From positions 186,001 through 250,000 of the forward strand of contig OY811973.1 in assembly GCA_963681505.1 (NCBI GenBank): DNA of 64,000 bases. Reading direction: 5' to 3'. Positions within the stretch are counted from its first letter, which is position 1; every line of letters begins with the position of its first letter. Made by a program: the position numbers and the translations under genes. Under the pieces are notes generated by a model that was not told the origin of the DNA, made no database searches, and saw only the letters and a list, made by a program, of their open reading frames with translations. Shown here one piece after another: positions 36,901-50,000 of the stretch. The stretch comes from Eunapius fragilis. Its lineage: Eukaryota > Porifera > Demospongiae > Spongillida > Spongillidae.

Positions 36901-39900
36901 AACCAATCAGCTGATTGTACAGAAGGCATTATTTAGAGAAAGAAAACAGGTTACTCGTTCGTTCCATGAAGTAGGATCGCAACTCCTTTAGTTTGTTTTA
37001 TTAACACCTTGGTGGGAAGATAGCCAATTTTCACCCATAGAAATGTATTGGAGGGAACCCCTAATCTATTTGCATGGTACAGCCCAACCAATGAGCTGAT
37101 TATACAGAAGGCATTATTTAGAGAAAGAAAACAGGTTACTCGTTCGTTCCATGAAGTAGGATCGCAACTACATTAGTTTGTTTTATTAACACCTTGGTGG
37201 GAATATAGCCAATTTTCACCCATACAAATGTATGGGAGGGAACCACTAATCTATTTGCATGGTACAGCCAAACCAATGAGCTGATTATACAGGAGGCATT
37301 ATTTAGAGAAAGTAAACAGGTTACTTGTTCGTTCCATGAAGTAGGATCGCAACTCCATTAGTTTGTTTTATTAACACCTTGGTGGGAATATAGCCAATTT
37401 TCACCCATGGAAATGTATGGGAGGGAACCACTAATCTATTTGCATAGTACAGCCAAACCAATGAGCTGATTATAGAGGAGGCAGTATTTATAGAAAGAAA
37501 ACAGGTTACTCGTTTGTTCCATGAAGTAGGATCGCAACTCAACTAGTTTGTTTTATTAACACCTTGGTGGGAAGTTAGCCAATTTTCACCCATAGAAATG
37601 TATGGCAGGGAACCACTAATCTATTTGCATGGTACTGCCAAACCAATCAGCTGATTATACAGAAGGCATTATTTAGAGAAAGAAAACAGGTTACTCGTTC
37701 GTTCCATGAAGTAGGATCGCAACTCCATTAGTTTGTTTTATTAACACCTTGGTGGGAAGATAGCCAATTTTCACCCTTAGAAATGTATGGGAGGGAACCA
37801 CTAATCTATTTGCATGGTACAGCCAAACCAATGAGCTGATTATAGAGGAGGCATTATTTATAGAAAGAAAACAGGTTACTCGTTCGTTCCATGAAGTAGG
37901 ATCGCAACTCCATTAGTTTGTTTTATTAACACCTTGGTGGGAAGTTAGCCAATTTTCACCCATAGAAATGTATGGGAGGGAACCACTAATCTATTTGCAT
38001 GGTGCAGCCAAACCAATGAGCTGATTATACAGGAGGCATTATTAAGAGAAAGAAAACAGGTTACTCGTTCGTTCCATGAATACATATCGCAACTCCACTA
38101 GTTTGTTAAATTAACACCTTGGAGGGAAGATAGCCAATGTTCTCCCATAGAAATGTATGGGAGGGAACCACTAATCTATTTGCATCGTACAGCCAAACTA
38201 ATGACCTGAATATATAGGAGGCATTATTCAGAGAAAGAAAACAGGTTACTCGTTAGTTCAATGAATACATATCGCAACTCCACTAGTTTGTCAAATTAAC
38301 ACCTTGGTTAGAACATAGCCAATTTTCTCCCATAGAAATGTATGGGAGGGAACCACTAATCTATTTTATTGGTACAGCCAAACCAATGAGCTGAGTATAT
38401 AGGAGGCATTATTTAGAGAAAGAAAACAGGTTACTCGTTCGTTCCATGATTACATATCGCAACTCCACTAGTTTGTTAAATCAACACCTTGGTTGGAAAA
38501 TAGCCAATTTTCTCCCATTGAAATGTATGGGAGGGAACCACTAATCTATTTGAATGGTACAGCCAAACCAATAAGCTGATTATAGAGGAGGGATTGTTTT
38601 GTAAAAGAAAACAGGTTACTCGTTCGTTCCATGAAGTAGGATCGCAACTCCACTAGTTTGTTAAATTAATCACCTTGGTGGGAAGATAGCCAATTTTCTC
38701 CCATAGAAATGTATGGGAGGGAACCACTAATTCATTTGCATCGTTCAGCCAAACCAATGAGCTGAATATATAGGAGGCATTATTTAGAGAAAGAAAACAG
38801 GTTACTCGTTCGATCCATGAATACATAACGCAACTCCACTAGTTTGTTAAATTAACACCTTGGTTGGAACATAGCCAATTTTCTCCCATAGAAATGTATG
38901 GGAGGGAACCACTAATCTATTTGAATGGTGCAGCCAAACCAATGAGCTGATTATAGAGGAGGCATTATTTTGTAAAAGAAAACAGGTTACTCGTTCGTTC
39001 TATGAAGTAGGATCTTAACTTCACTAGTTTGTTAAATTAACACCTTGGTGGGAAGATTGCCAATTTTCTCCCATAGAAATGTATGGGAGGGAACCACTAA
39101 TCTATTTTATTGTTACAGCCAAACCAATGAGCTGAATATATAGGAGGCATTATTTAGAGAAAGAAAACAGGTTACTCGTTCGTTCCATGAATACATATCG
39201 CAACTCCACTAGTTTGTTAAATTAACACCGTGGTTAGAACATAGCCAATTTTCTCCCATAGAAATGTATGGGAGGGAACCACTAATCTATTTGCATCGTA
39301 CAGCCAAACGAATGAGCTGAATATATAGTAGGCATTATTTAGAGAAAGAAAACAGGTTACTCGTTCGATCCATGAATACATATCGCAACTCACTAGTTTG
39401 TTAAATTAACACCTTGGTTGGAACATAGCCAATTTTCTCCCATAGAAATGTATGGGAGGGAACCACTAATCTATTTGAATGGTACAGCCAAACCAATGAG
39501 CTGATTATAGAGGATGCATTATTTTGTAAAAGAAAACAGGTTACTCGTTCGTTGCATGAAGTAGGATCGCAACTCCACTAGTTTGTTGAATTAACACCGT
39601 GGTTAGAACAAACCCAATTTTCTCCTATAGAAATGTATGGGAGGGTACCACTAATCTATTTGCATCGTACAGCCAAACCAATGAGCTGAATATATAGGAG
39701 GCATTATTTAGAGAAAGAAAACAGGTTACTCGTTCGATCCATGAATACATATCACAACTCCACTAGTTTGTTAAATTAACACCGTGGTTAGAACATAGCC
39801 AATTTTCTCCCATAGAAATGTATGGGAGGGAACCACTAATCTATTTGCATCGTACAGCCAAACCAATGAGCTGAATATATAGGAGGCATTATTTAGAGAA

Positions 39901-41002
39901 AGAAAACAGGTTACTCGTCCGATCCATGAATACATATCGCAACTCCACTAGTTTGTTAATTAAACACCTTGGTTGGAACATAGCCAATTTTCTCCCATAG
40001 AAATGTATGGGAGGGAACCACTAATCTATATGAATGGTACAGCCAAACCAATGAGCTGATTATAGAGGAGGCATTATTTTGTAAAAGAAAACAGGTTACT
40101 CGTTCGTTCCATGAAGTAGGATCGCAACTCCACTAGTTTGTTAAATTAACACCTTGGTGGGAAGATTGCCAATTTTCTCCCATAGAAATGTATGGGAGGG
40201 AACCACTAATCTATTTTCATCGTACAGCCAAACCAATGAGCTGAATATTTAGGAGGCATTATTTAGAGAAAGAGAACAGCTTACTCGTTCGTTCCATGAA
40301 TACATATCGCAACTCCACTAGTTTTTCATATTATCACCTTGGTTGGAACATAGCCAATTTTCTCCCATTGAAATGTATGGGAGGGAACCACTAATCTATT
40401 TGAATGGTACAGCCAAACCAATGAGCTGATTATAGAGGAGGCATTATTTTGTAAAAAAAAACAGGTTACTCGTTCGTTCCACGAAGTAGGATCGCAACTC
40501 CACTAGTTTGTTAAATTAACACCGTGGTTAGAACATAGCCAATGTTCTCCCATAGAAATGTATGGGAGGGAACCACTAATCTATTTGCATCGTACAGCCA
40601 AACCAATATGCTGAATTTATAGGAGGCATTATTTAGAGAAAGATAACAGGTTACTCGTTCGTTCCATGAATACATATCGCAACTCCACTAGTTTGTTAAA
40701 TTAACACCTTGGAGGGAAGATAGCCAATGTTCTCCCATAGAAATGTATGGAAGGGAACCACTAATCTATTTGCATCGTACAGCCAAACTAATGACCTGAA
40801 TATATAGGAGGTATTATTTAGAGAAAGAAAACAGGTTACTCGTTCGATCCATGAATACATATCGCAACTCCACTAGTTTGTTACATTAACACCGTGGCTA
40901 GAACATAGCCATTTTTCTCCCATAGAAATGTATGGGAGGGAACCACTAATCTATTTGCATCGTACAGCCAAACCAATGAGCTGAATATATAGGAGGCATT
41001 AT
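30908..41002. repeat. Macro-repeat U1 (10,095 bp: C part about 7.2 kb, AB part about 2.9 kb)
   Basis: This unit begins where B monomers pass into C DNA (ATTATTTATAGAAAG near 30,908). It turns to AB near 38,071 and ends at the next B-to-C change near 41,003. The next unit repeats it at an offset of exactly 10,095 bp at several checkpoints: GGCTAGAACA 30,801 and 40,896, GGAGGGAAGA 38,121 and 48,216, and the truncated-monomer junctions. The C part contains an internal repeat of 4,030 bp and a chimeric B monomer near 34.7 kb. The AB part holds one complete 14-mer and then skips 24 monomers compared with U2. U1 and U2 look nearly identical; one difference is ATCACAAC at 39,751 against ATCGCAAC at 49,846. 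Confidence 0.9.
34685..34852. repeat. Chimeric B monomer embedded in C DNA (copy in U1)
   Basis: Inside the C block, GCATCGTACAGCC, GAATATATAGGAGG, GAAAATAGG, GAATACATATCGC, CCACGAGTTTG and GAACACAGCC form most of a B monomer, after which C variants (TTCACCCATGG) resume. The same chimera lies at +10,095 (about 44,780-44,947) and +24,630 (about 59,315-59,482). Its left half also occurs near 61,350-61,515, where it runs on into AB DNA. The B sequence closely matches 8,900-9,045 in AB block 1. Confidence 0.88.
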
Positions 41003-44000
41003 TTATAGAAAGAAAACAGGTTACTCGTTCGTTCCATGAAGTAGGATCGCAACTCCATTAGTTTGTTTTATTAACACCTTGGTGGGAAGTTAGCCAATTT
41101 TCACCCATAGAAATGTATGGGAGGGAACCACTAATCTATTTGCATGGTGCAGCCAAACCAATGAGCTGATTATACAGGAGGCATTATTAAGAGAAAGAAA
41201 ACAGGTTACTCGTTCGTTCCATGAAGTAGGATCGCAACTCCATTACTTTGTTTTATTAACACCTTGGTGGGAAGATAGCCAATATTCTCCCATTAAAATG
41301 TATGGGAGGGAACCACTAATCTATTTGCATGGTACAGCCAAACCAATGAGCTGATTTTAGAGGAGGCATTATTTAGAAAAAGAAAGCAGGTTACTCGTTT
41401 GTTCCATGAAGTAGGATCGCAACTCCATTAGTTTTTTTTATTAACACCTTGGTGGGAAGTTAGCCAATTTTCACCCATTGAAATGTATGGGAGGGAACCA
41501 CTAATCTATTTGCATGGTACTGCCAAACCAATCAGCTGATTATACAGAAGGCATTATTTAGAGAAAGAAAACAGGTTACTCGTTCGTTCCATGAAGTAGG
41601 ATCGCAACTCCATTAGTTTGTTTTATTAACACCTTGGTGGGAAGATAGCCAATTTTCACCCTTAGAAATGTATGGGAGGGAACCACTAATCTATTTGCAT
41701 GGTACAGCCAAACCAATGAGCTGATTATAGAGGAGGCATTATTTATAGAAAGAAAACAGGTTACTCATTCGTTACATGAAGTAGGATCGCAACTCCATTA
41801 GTTTGTTTTATTAACACCTTGGTGGGAAGTTAGCCATTTTTCACCCATAGAAATGTATGGGAGGGAACCACTAATCTATTTGCATGGTACAGCCAAACCA
41901 ATGAGCTGATTATACAGGAGGCATTATTTAGAGAAAGTAAACAGGTTACTCGTTCGTTCCATGAAGTAGGATCGCAACTCCATTAGTTTGTTTTATTAAC
42001 ACCTTGGTGGGAAGATAGCCAATTTTCACCCTTAGAAATGTATGGGAGGGAACCACTAATCTATTTGCATGGTACAGCCAAACCAATGAGCTGATTACAG
42101 AGGAGGCATTATTTATAGAAAGAAAACAGGTTACTCGTTCGTTCCATGAAGTAGGATCGCAACTCCATTAGTTTGTTTTATTAACACCTTGGTGGGAAGT
42201 TAGCCAATTTTCACCCATAGAAATGTATGGGAGGGAACCACTAATCTATTTGCATGGTGCAGCCAAACCAATGAGCTGATTATACAGGAGGCATTATTAA
42301 GAGAAAGAAAACAGGTTACTCGTTCGTTCGATGAAGTAGGATCGCAACTCCATTAGTTTGTTTTATTAACACCTTGGTGGGAAGATAGCCAATTTTCTCC
42401 CATTAAAATGTATGGGAGGGAACCACTAATCTATTTGCATGGTACAGCCAAACCAATGAGCTGATTATAGAGGAGGCATTATTGATAGAAAGAAAACAGG
42501 TTACTCGTTCGTTCCATGAAGTAGGATCGCAACTCCATTAGTTTTTTTTATTAACACCTTGGTGGGAAGTTAGCCAATTTTCACCCATAGAAACGTATGG
42601 GAGGGAACCACTAATCTATTTGCATGGTCCAGCCAAACCAATCAGCTGATTATACAGAAGGTATTATTAAGAGAAAGAAAAACTAGTTTGTTTTATTAAC
42701 ACTTTGGTGGGAAGTTAGCCAATTTTCACCCATAGAAATGTATGGGAGGGAACCACTAATCTATTTGCATGGTACAGCCAAACCAATGAGCTGATTATAG
42801 AGGAGGCATTATTTATAGAAAGAAAACAGGTTACTCGTTCGTTCCATGAAGTAGGATCGCAACTCCATTAGTTTGTTTTATTAACACTTTGGTGGGAAGT
42901 TAGCCAATTTTCACCCATAGAAATGTATGGGAGGGAACCACTAATCTATTTGCATGGTACTGCCAAACCAATCAGCTGATTGTACAGAAGGCATTATTTA
43001 GAGAAAGAAAACAGGTTACTCGTTCGTTCCATGAAGTAGGATCGCACCTCCATTAGTTTGTTTTATTAACACCTTGGTGGGAATATAGCCAATTTTCACC
43101 CATGGAAATGTATGGGAGGGAACCACTAATCTATTTGCATGGTACAGCCAAACCAATGAGCTGATTATAGAGGAGGCAGTATTTATAGAAAGAAAACAGG
43201 TTACTCGTTTGTTCCATGAAGTAGGATCGCAACTCAACTAGTTTGTTTTATTAACACCTTGGTGGGAAGTTAGCCAATTTTCACCCATAGAAATGTATGG
43301 CAGGGAACCACTAATCTATTTGCATGGTACTGCCAAACCAATCAGCTGATTATACAGAAGGCATTATTTAGAGAAAGAAAACAGGTTACTCGTTCGTTCC
43401 ATGAAGTAGGATCGCAACTCCATTAGTTTGTTTTATTAACACCTTGGTGGGAAGATAGCCAATTTTCACCCTTAGAAATGTATGGGAGGGAACCACTAAT
43501 CTATTTGCATGGTACAGCCAAACCATTGAGCTGATAATAGAGGAGGCATTATTTATAGAAAGAAAACAGGTTACTCGTTCGTTCCATGAAGTAGGATCGC
43601 AACTCCATTAGTTTGTTTTATTAACACCTTGGTGGGAAGTTAGCCAATTTTCACCCATAGAAATGTATGGGAGGGAACCACTAATCTATTTGCATGGTGC
43701 AGCCAAACCAATGAGCTGATTATACAGGAGGCATTATTAAGAGAAAGAAAACAGGTTACTCGTTCGTTCCATGAAGTAGGATCGCAACTCCATTACTTTG
43801 TTTTATTAACACCTTGGTGGGAAGATAGCCAATATTCTCCCATTAAAATGTATGGGAGGGAACCACTAATCTATTTGCATGGTACAGCCAAACCAATCAG
43901 CTGATTATACAGAAGGCATTATTTATAGAAAGAAAACAGGTTACTCGCTCGTTCCATGAAGTAGGATCGCAACTCCACTAGTTTGTTTTATTAACACCTT

Positions 44001-47000
44001 GGTGGGAAGATAGCCAATTTTAACCCATAGAAATGTATGGGACGGAACCACTAATCTATTTGCATGGTACAGCCAAACCAATGAGGCGATTATAGAGGAG
44101 GCAGTATTTATAGAAAGAAAACAGGTTACTCGTTCGTTCCATGAAGTAGGATCGCAACTCCATTAGTTTGTTTTATTAACACCTTGGTGGGAAGATAGCC
44201 AATTTTCACCCTTAGAAATGTATGGGAGGGAACCACTAATCTATTTGCATGGTACAGCCAAACCAATGAGCTGATTATAGAGGAGGCATTATTTATAGAA
44301 ATAAAACAGGTTACTCGTTCGTTCCATGAAGTAGGATCGCAACTCCATTAGTTTGTTTTATTAACACCTTGGTGGGAAGTTAGCCAATTTTCACCCATAG
44401 AAATGTATGGGAGGGAACCACTAATCTATTTGCATGGTGCAGCCAAACCAATGAGCTGATTATACAGGAGGCATTATTAAGAGAAAGAAAACAGGTTACT
44501 CGTTCGTTCCATGAAGTAGGATCGCAACTCCATTACTTTGTTTTATTAACACCTTGGTGGGAAGATAGCCAATATTCTCCCATTAAAATGTATGGGAGGG
44601 AACCACTAATCTATTTGCATGGTACAGCAAAACCAATCAGCAGATTTTAGAGGAGGCATTATTTAGAGAAACAAAACAGGTTACTCGTTCGTTCCATGAA
44701 GTAGGATCGCAACTCCATTAGTTTGTTTTATTAACACCTTGGTGGGAAGTTAGCCAACTTTCACCCATAGAAATGTATGGGAGGGAACCACTAATCTATT
44801 TGCATCGTACAGCCAAACCAATGAGCTGAATATATAGGAGGCATTATTTAGAGAAAGAAAATAGGTTACTCGTTCGATCCATGAATACATATCGCAACTC
44901 CACGAGTTTGTTAAATTAACACCTTGGTTAGAACACAGCCAATTTTCACCCATGGAAATGTATGGGAGGGAACCACTAATCTATTTGCATGGTACAGCCA
45001 AACCAATGAGCTGATTATAGAGGAGGCAGTATTTATAGAAAGAAAACAGGTTACTCGTTTGTTCCATGAAGTAGGATCGCAACTCAACTAGTTTGTTTTA
45101 TTAACACCTTGGTGGGAAGTTAGCCAATTTTCACCCATAGAAATGTATGGCAGGGAACCACTAATCTATTTGCATGGTACTGCCAAACCAATCAGCTGAT
45201 TATACAGAAGGCATTATTTAGAGAAAGAAAACAGGTTACTCGTTCGTTCCATGAAGTAGGATCGCAACTCCATTAGTTTGTTTTATTAACACCTTGGTGG
45301 GAAGATAGCCAATTTTCACCCTTAGAAATGTATGGGAGGGAACCACTAATCTATTTGCATGGTACAGCCAAACCATTGAGCTGATTATAGAGGAGGCATT
45401 ATTTATAGAAAGAAAACAGGTTACTCGTTCGTTCCATGAAGTAGGATCGCAACTCCATTAGTTTGTTTTATTAACACCTTGGTGGGAAGTTAGCCAATTT
45501 TCACCCATAGAAATGTATGGGAGGGAACCACTAATCTATTTGCATGGTGCAGCCAAACCAATGAGCTGATTATACAGGAGGCATTATTAAGAGAAAGAAA
45601 ACAGGTTACTCGTTCGTTCCATGAAGTAGGATCGCAACTCCATTACTTTGTTTTATTAACACCTTGGTGGGAAGATAGCCAATATTCTCCCATTAAAATG
45701 TATGGGAGGGAACCACTAATCTATTTGCATGGTACAGCCAAACCAATGAGCTGATTTTAGAGGAGGCATTATTTAGAAAAAGAAAGCAGGTTACTCGTTT
45801 GTTCCATGAAGTAGGATCGCAACTCCATTAGTTTGTTTTATTAACACCTTGGTGGGAAGTTAGCCAATTTTCACCCATAGAAATGTATGGGAGGGAACCA
45901 CTAATCTATTTGCATGGTACAGCCAAACCAATCAGCTGATTATACAGAAGGCATTATTTATAGAAAGAAAACAGGTTACTCGCTCGTTCCATGAAGTAGG
46001 ATCGCAACTCCACTAGTTTGTTTTATTAACACCTTGGTGGGAAGATAGCCAATTTTCACCCATAGAAATGTATGGGACGGAACCACTAATCTATTTGCAT
46101 GGTACAGCCAAACCAATGAGGTGATTATAGAGGAGGCAGTATTTATAGAAAGAAAACAGGTTACTCGTTCGTTCCATGAAGTAGGATCGCAACTCCATTA
46201 GTTTGTTTTATTAACACCTTGGTGGGAAGATAGCCAATTTTCACCCTTAGAAATGTATGGGAGGGAACCACTAATCTATTTGCATGGTACAGCCAAACCA
46301 ATGAGCTGATTATAGAGGAGGCAGTATTTATAGAAACAAAACAGGTTACTCGTTCGTTCGATGAAGTAGGATCGCTACTCCATTAGTTTGTTTTATTAAC
46401 ACCTTGGTGGGAAGATAGCCAATTTTCTCCCATTAAAATGTATGGGAGGGAACCACTAATCTATTTGCATGGTACAGCCAAACCAATGAGCTGATTATAG
46501 AGGAGGCATTATTGATAGAAAGAAAACAGGTTACTCGTTCGTTCCATGAAGTAGGATCGCAACTCCATTAGTTTTTTTTATTAACACCTTGGTGGGAAGT
46601 TAGCCAATTTTCACCCATAGAAACGTATGGGAGGGAACCACTAATCTATTTGCATGGTCCAGCCAAACCAATCAGCTGATTATACAGAAGGTATTATTAA
46701 GAGAAAGAAAAACTAGTTTGTTTTATTAACACTTTGGTGGGAAGTTAGCCAATTTTCACCCATAGAAATGTATGGGAGGGAACCACTAATCTATTTGCAT
46801 GGTACAGCCAAACCAATGAGCTGATTATAGAGGAGGCATTATTTATAGAAAGAAAACAGGTTACTCGTTCGTTCCATGAAGTAGGATCGCAACTCCATTA
46901 GTTTGTTTTATTAACACTTTGGTGGGAAGTTAGCCAATTTTCACCCATAGAAATGTATGGGAGGGAACCACTAATCTATTTGCATGGTACTGCCAAACCA

Positions 47001-50000
47001 ATCAGCTGATTGTACAGAAGGCATTATTTAGAGAAAGAAAACAGGTTACTCGTTCGTTCCATGAAGTAGGATCGCAACTCCTTTAGTTTGTTTTATTAAC
47101 ACCTTGGTGGGAAGATAGCCAATTTTCACCCATAGAAATGTATTGGAGGGAACCCCTAATCTATTTGCATGGTACAGCCCAACCAATGAGCTGATTATAC
47201 AGAAGGCATTATTTAGAGAAAGAAAACAGGTTACTCGTTCGTTCCATGAAGTAGGATCGCAACTACATTAGTTTGTTTTATTAACACCTTGGTGGGAATA
47301 TAGCCAATTTTCACCCATACAAATGTATGGGAGGGAACCACTAATCTATTTGCATGGTACAGCCAAACCAATGAGCTGATTATACAGGAGGCATTATTTA
47401 GAGAAAGTAAACAGGTTACTTGTTCGTTCCATGAAGTAGGATCGCAACTCCATTAGTTTGTTTTATTAACACCTTGGTGGGAATATAGCCAATTTTCACC
47501 CATGGAAATGTATGGGAGGGAACCACTAATCTATTTGCATAGTACAGCCAAACCAATGAGCTGATTATAGAGGAGGCAGTATTTATAGAAAGAAAACAGG
47601 TTACTCGTTTGTTCCATGAAGTAGGATCGCAACTCAACTAGTTTGTTTTATTAACACCTTGGTGGGAAGTTAGCCAATTTTCACCCATAGAAATGTATGG
47701 CAGGGAACCACTAATCTATTTGCATGGTACTGCCAAACCAATCAGCTGATTATACAGAAGGCATTATTTAGAGAAAGAAAACAGGTTACTCGTTCGTTCC
47801 ATGAAGTAGGATCGCAACTCCATTAGTTTGTTTTATTAACACCTTGGTGGGAAGATAGCCAATTTTCACCCTTAGAAATGTATGGGAGGGAACCACTAAT
47901 CTATTTGCATGGTACAGCCAAACCAATGAGCTGATTATAGAGGAGGCATTATTTATAGAAAGAAAACAGGTTACTCGTTCGTTCCATGAAGTAGGATCGC
48001 AACTCCATTAGTTTGTTTTATTAACACCTTGGTGGGAAGTTAGCCAATTTTCACCCATAGAAATGTATGGGAGGGAACCACTAATCTATTTGCATGGTGC
48101 AGCCAAACCAATGAGCTGATTATACAGGAGGCATTATTAAGAGAAAGAAAACAGGTTACTCGTTCGTTCCATGAATACATATCGCAACTCCACTAGTTTG
48201 TTAAATTAACACCTTGGAGGGAAGATAGCCAATGTTCTCCCATAGAAATGTATGGGAGGGAACCACTAATCTATTTGCATCGTACAGCCAAACTAATGAC
48301 CTGAATATATAGGAGGCATTATTCAGAGAAAGAAAACAGGTTACTCGTTAGTTCAATGAATACATATCGCAACTCCACTAGTTTGTCAAATTAACACCTT
48401 GGTTAGAACATAGCCAATTTTCTCCCATAGAAATGTATGGGAGGGAACCACTAATCTATTTTATTGGTACAGCCAAACCAATGAGCTGAGTATATAGGAG
48501 GCATTATTTAGAGAAAGAAAACAGGTTACTCGTTCGTTCCATGATTACATATCGCAACTCCACTAGTTTGTTAAATCAACACCTTGGTTGGAAAATAGCC
48601 AATTTTCTCCCATTGAAATGTATGGGAGGGAACCACTAATCTATTTGAATGGTACAGCCAAACCAATAAGCTGATTATAGAGGAGGGATTGTTTTGTAAA
48701 AGAAAACAGGTTACTCGTTCGTTCCATGAAGTAGGATCGCAACTCCACTAGTTTGTTAAATTAATCACCTTGGTGGGAAGATAGCCAATTTTCTCCCATA
48801 GAAATGTATGGGAGGGAACCACTAATTCATTTGCATCGTTCAGCCAAACCAATGAGCTGAATATATAGGAGGCATTATTTAGAGAAAGAAAACAGGTTAC
48901 TCGTTCGATCCATGAATACATAACGCAACTCCACTAGTTTGTTAAATTAACACCTTGGTTGGAACATAGCCAATTTTCTCCCATAGAAATGTATGGGAGG
49001 GAACCACTAATCTATTTGAATGGTGCAGCCAAACCAATGAGCTGATTATAGAGGAGGCATTATTTTGTAAAAGAAAACAGGTTACTCGTTCGTTCTATGA
49101 AGTAGGATCTTAACTTCACTAGTTTGTTAAATTAACACCTTGGTGGGAAGATTGCCAATTTTCTCCCATAGAAATGTATGGGAGGGAACCACTAATCTAT
49201 TTTATTGTTACAGCCAAACCAATGAGCTGAATATATAGGAGGCATTATTTAGAGAAAGAAAACAGGTTACTCGTTCGTTCCATGAATACATATCGCAACT
49301 CCACTAGTTTGTTAAATTAACACCGTGGTTAGAACATAGCCAATTTTCTCCCATAGAAATGTATGGGAGGGAACCACTAATCTATTTGCATCGTACAGCC
49401 AAACGAATGAGCTGAATATATAGTAGGCATTATTTAGAGAAAGAAAACAGGTTACTCGTTCGATCCATGAATACATATCGCAACTCACTAGTTTGTTAAA
49501 TTAACACCTTGGTTGGAACATAGCCAATTTTCTCCCATAGAAATGTATGGGAGGGAACCACTAATCTATTTGAATGGTACAGCCAAACCAATGAGCTGAT
49601 TATAGAGGATGCATTATTTTGTAAAAGAAAACAGGTTACTCGTTCGTTGCATGAAGTAGGATCGCAACTCCACTAGTTTGTTGAATTAACACCGTGGTTA
49701 GAACAAACCCAATTTTCTCCTATAGAAATGTATGGGAGGGTACCACTAATCTATTTGCATCGTACAGCCAAACCAATGAGCTGAATATATAGGAGGCATT
49801 ATTTAGAGAAAGAAAACAGGTTACTCGTTCGATCCATGAATACATATCGCAACTCCACTAGTTTGTTAAATTAACACCGTGGTTAGAACATAGCCAATTT
49901 TCTCCCATAGAAATGTATGGGAGGGAACCACTAATCTATTTGCATCGTACAGCCAAACCAATGAGCTGAATATATAGGAGGCATTATTTAGAGAAAGAAA

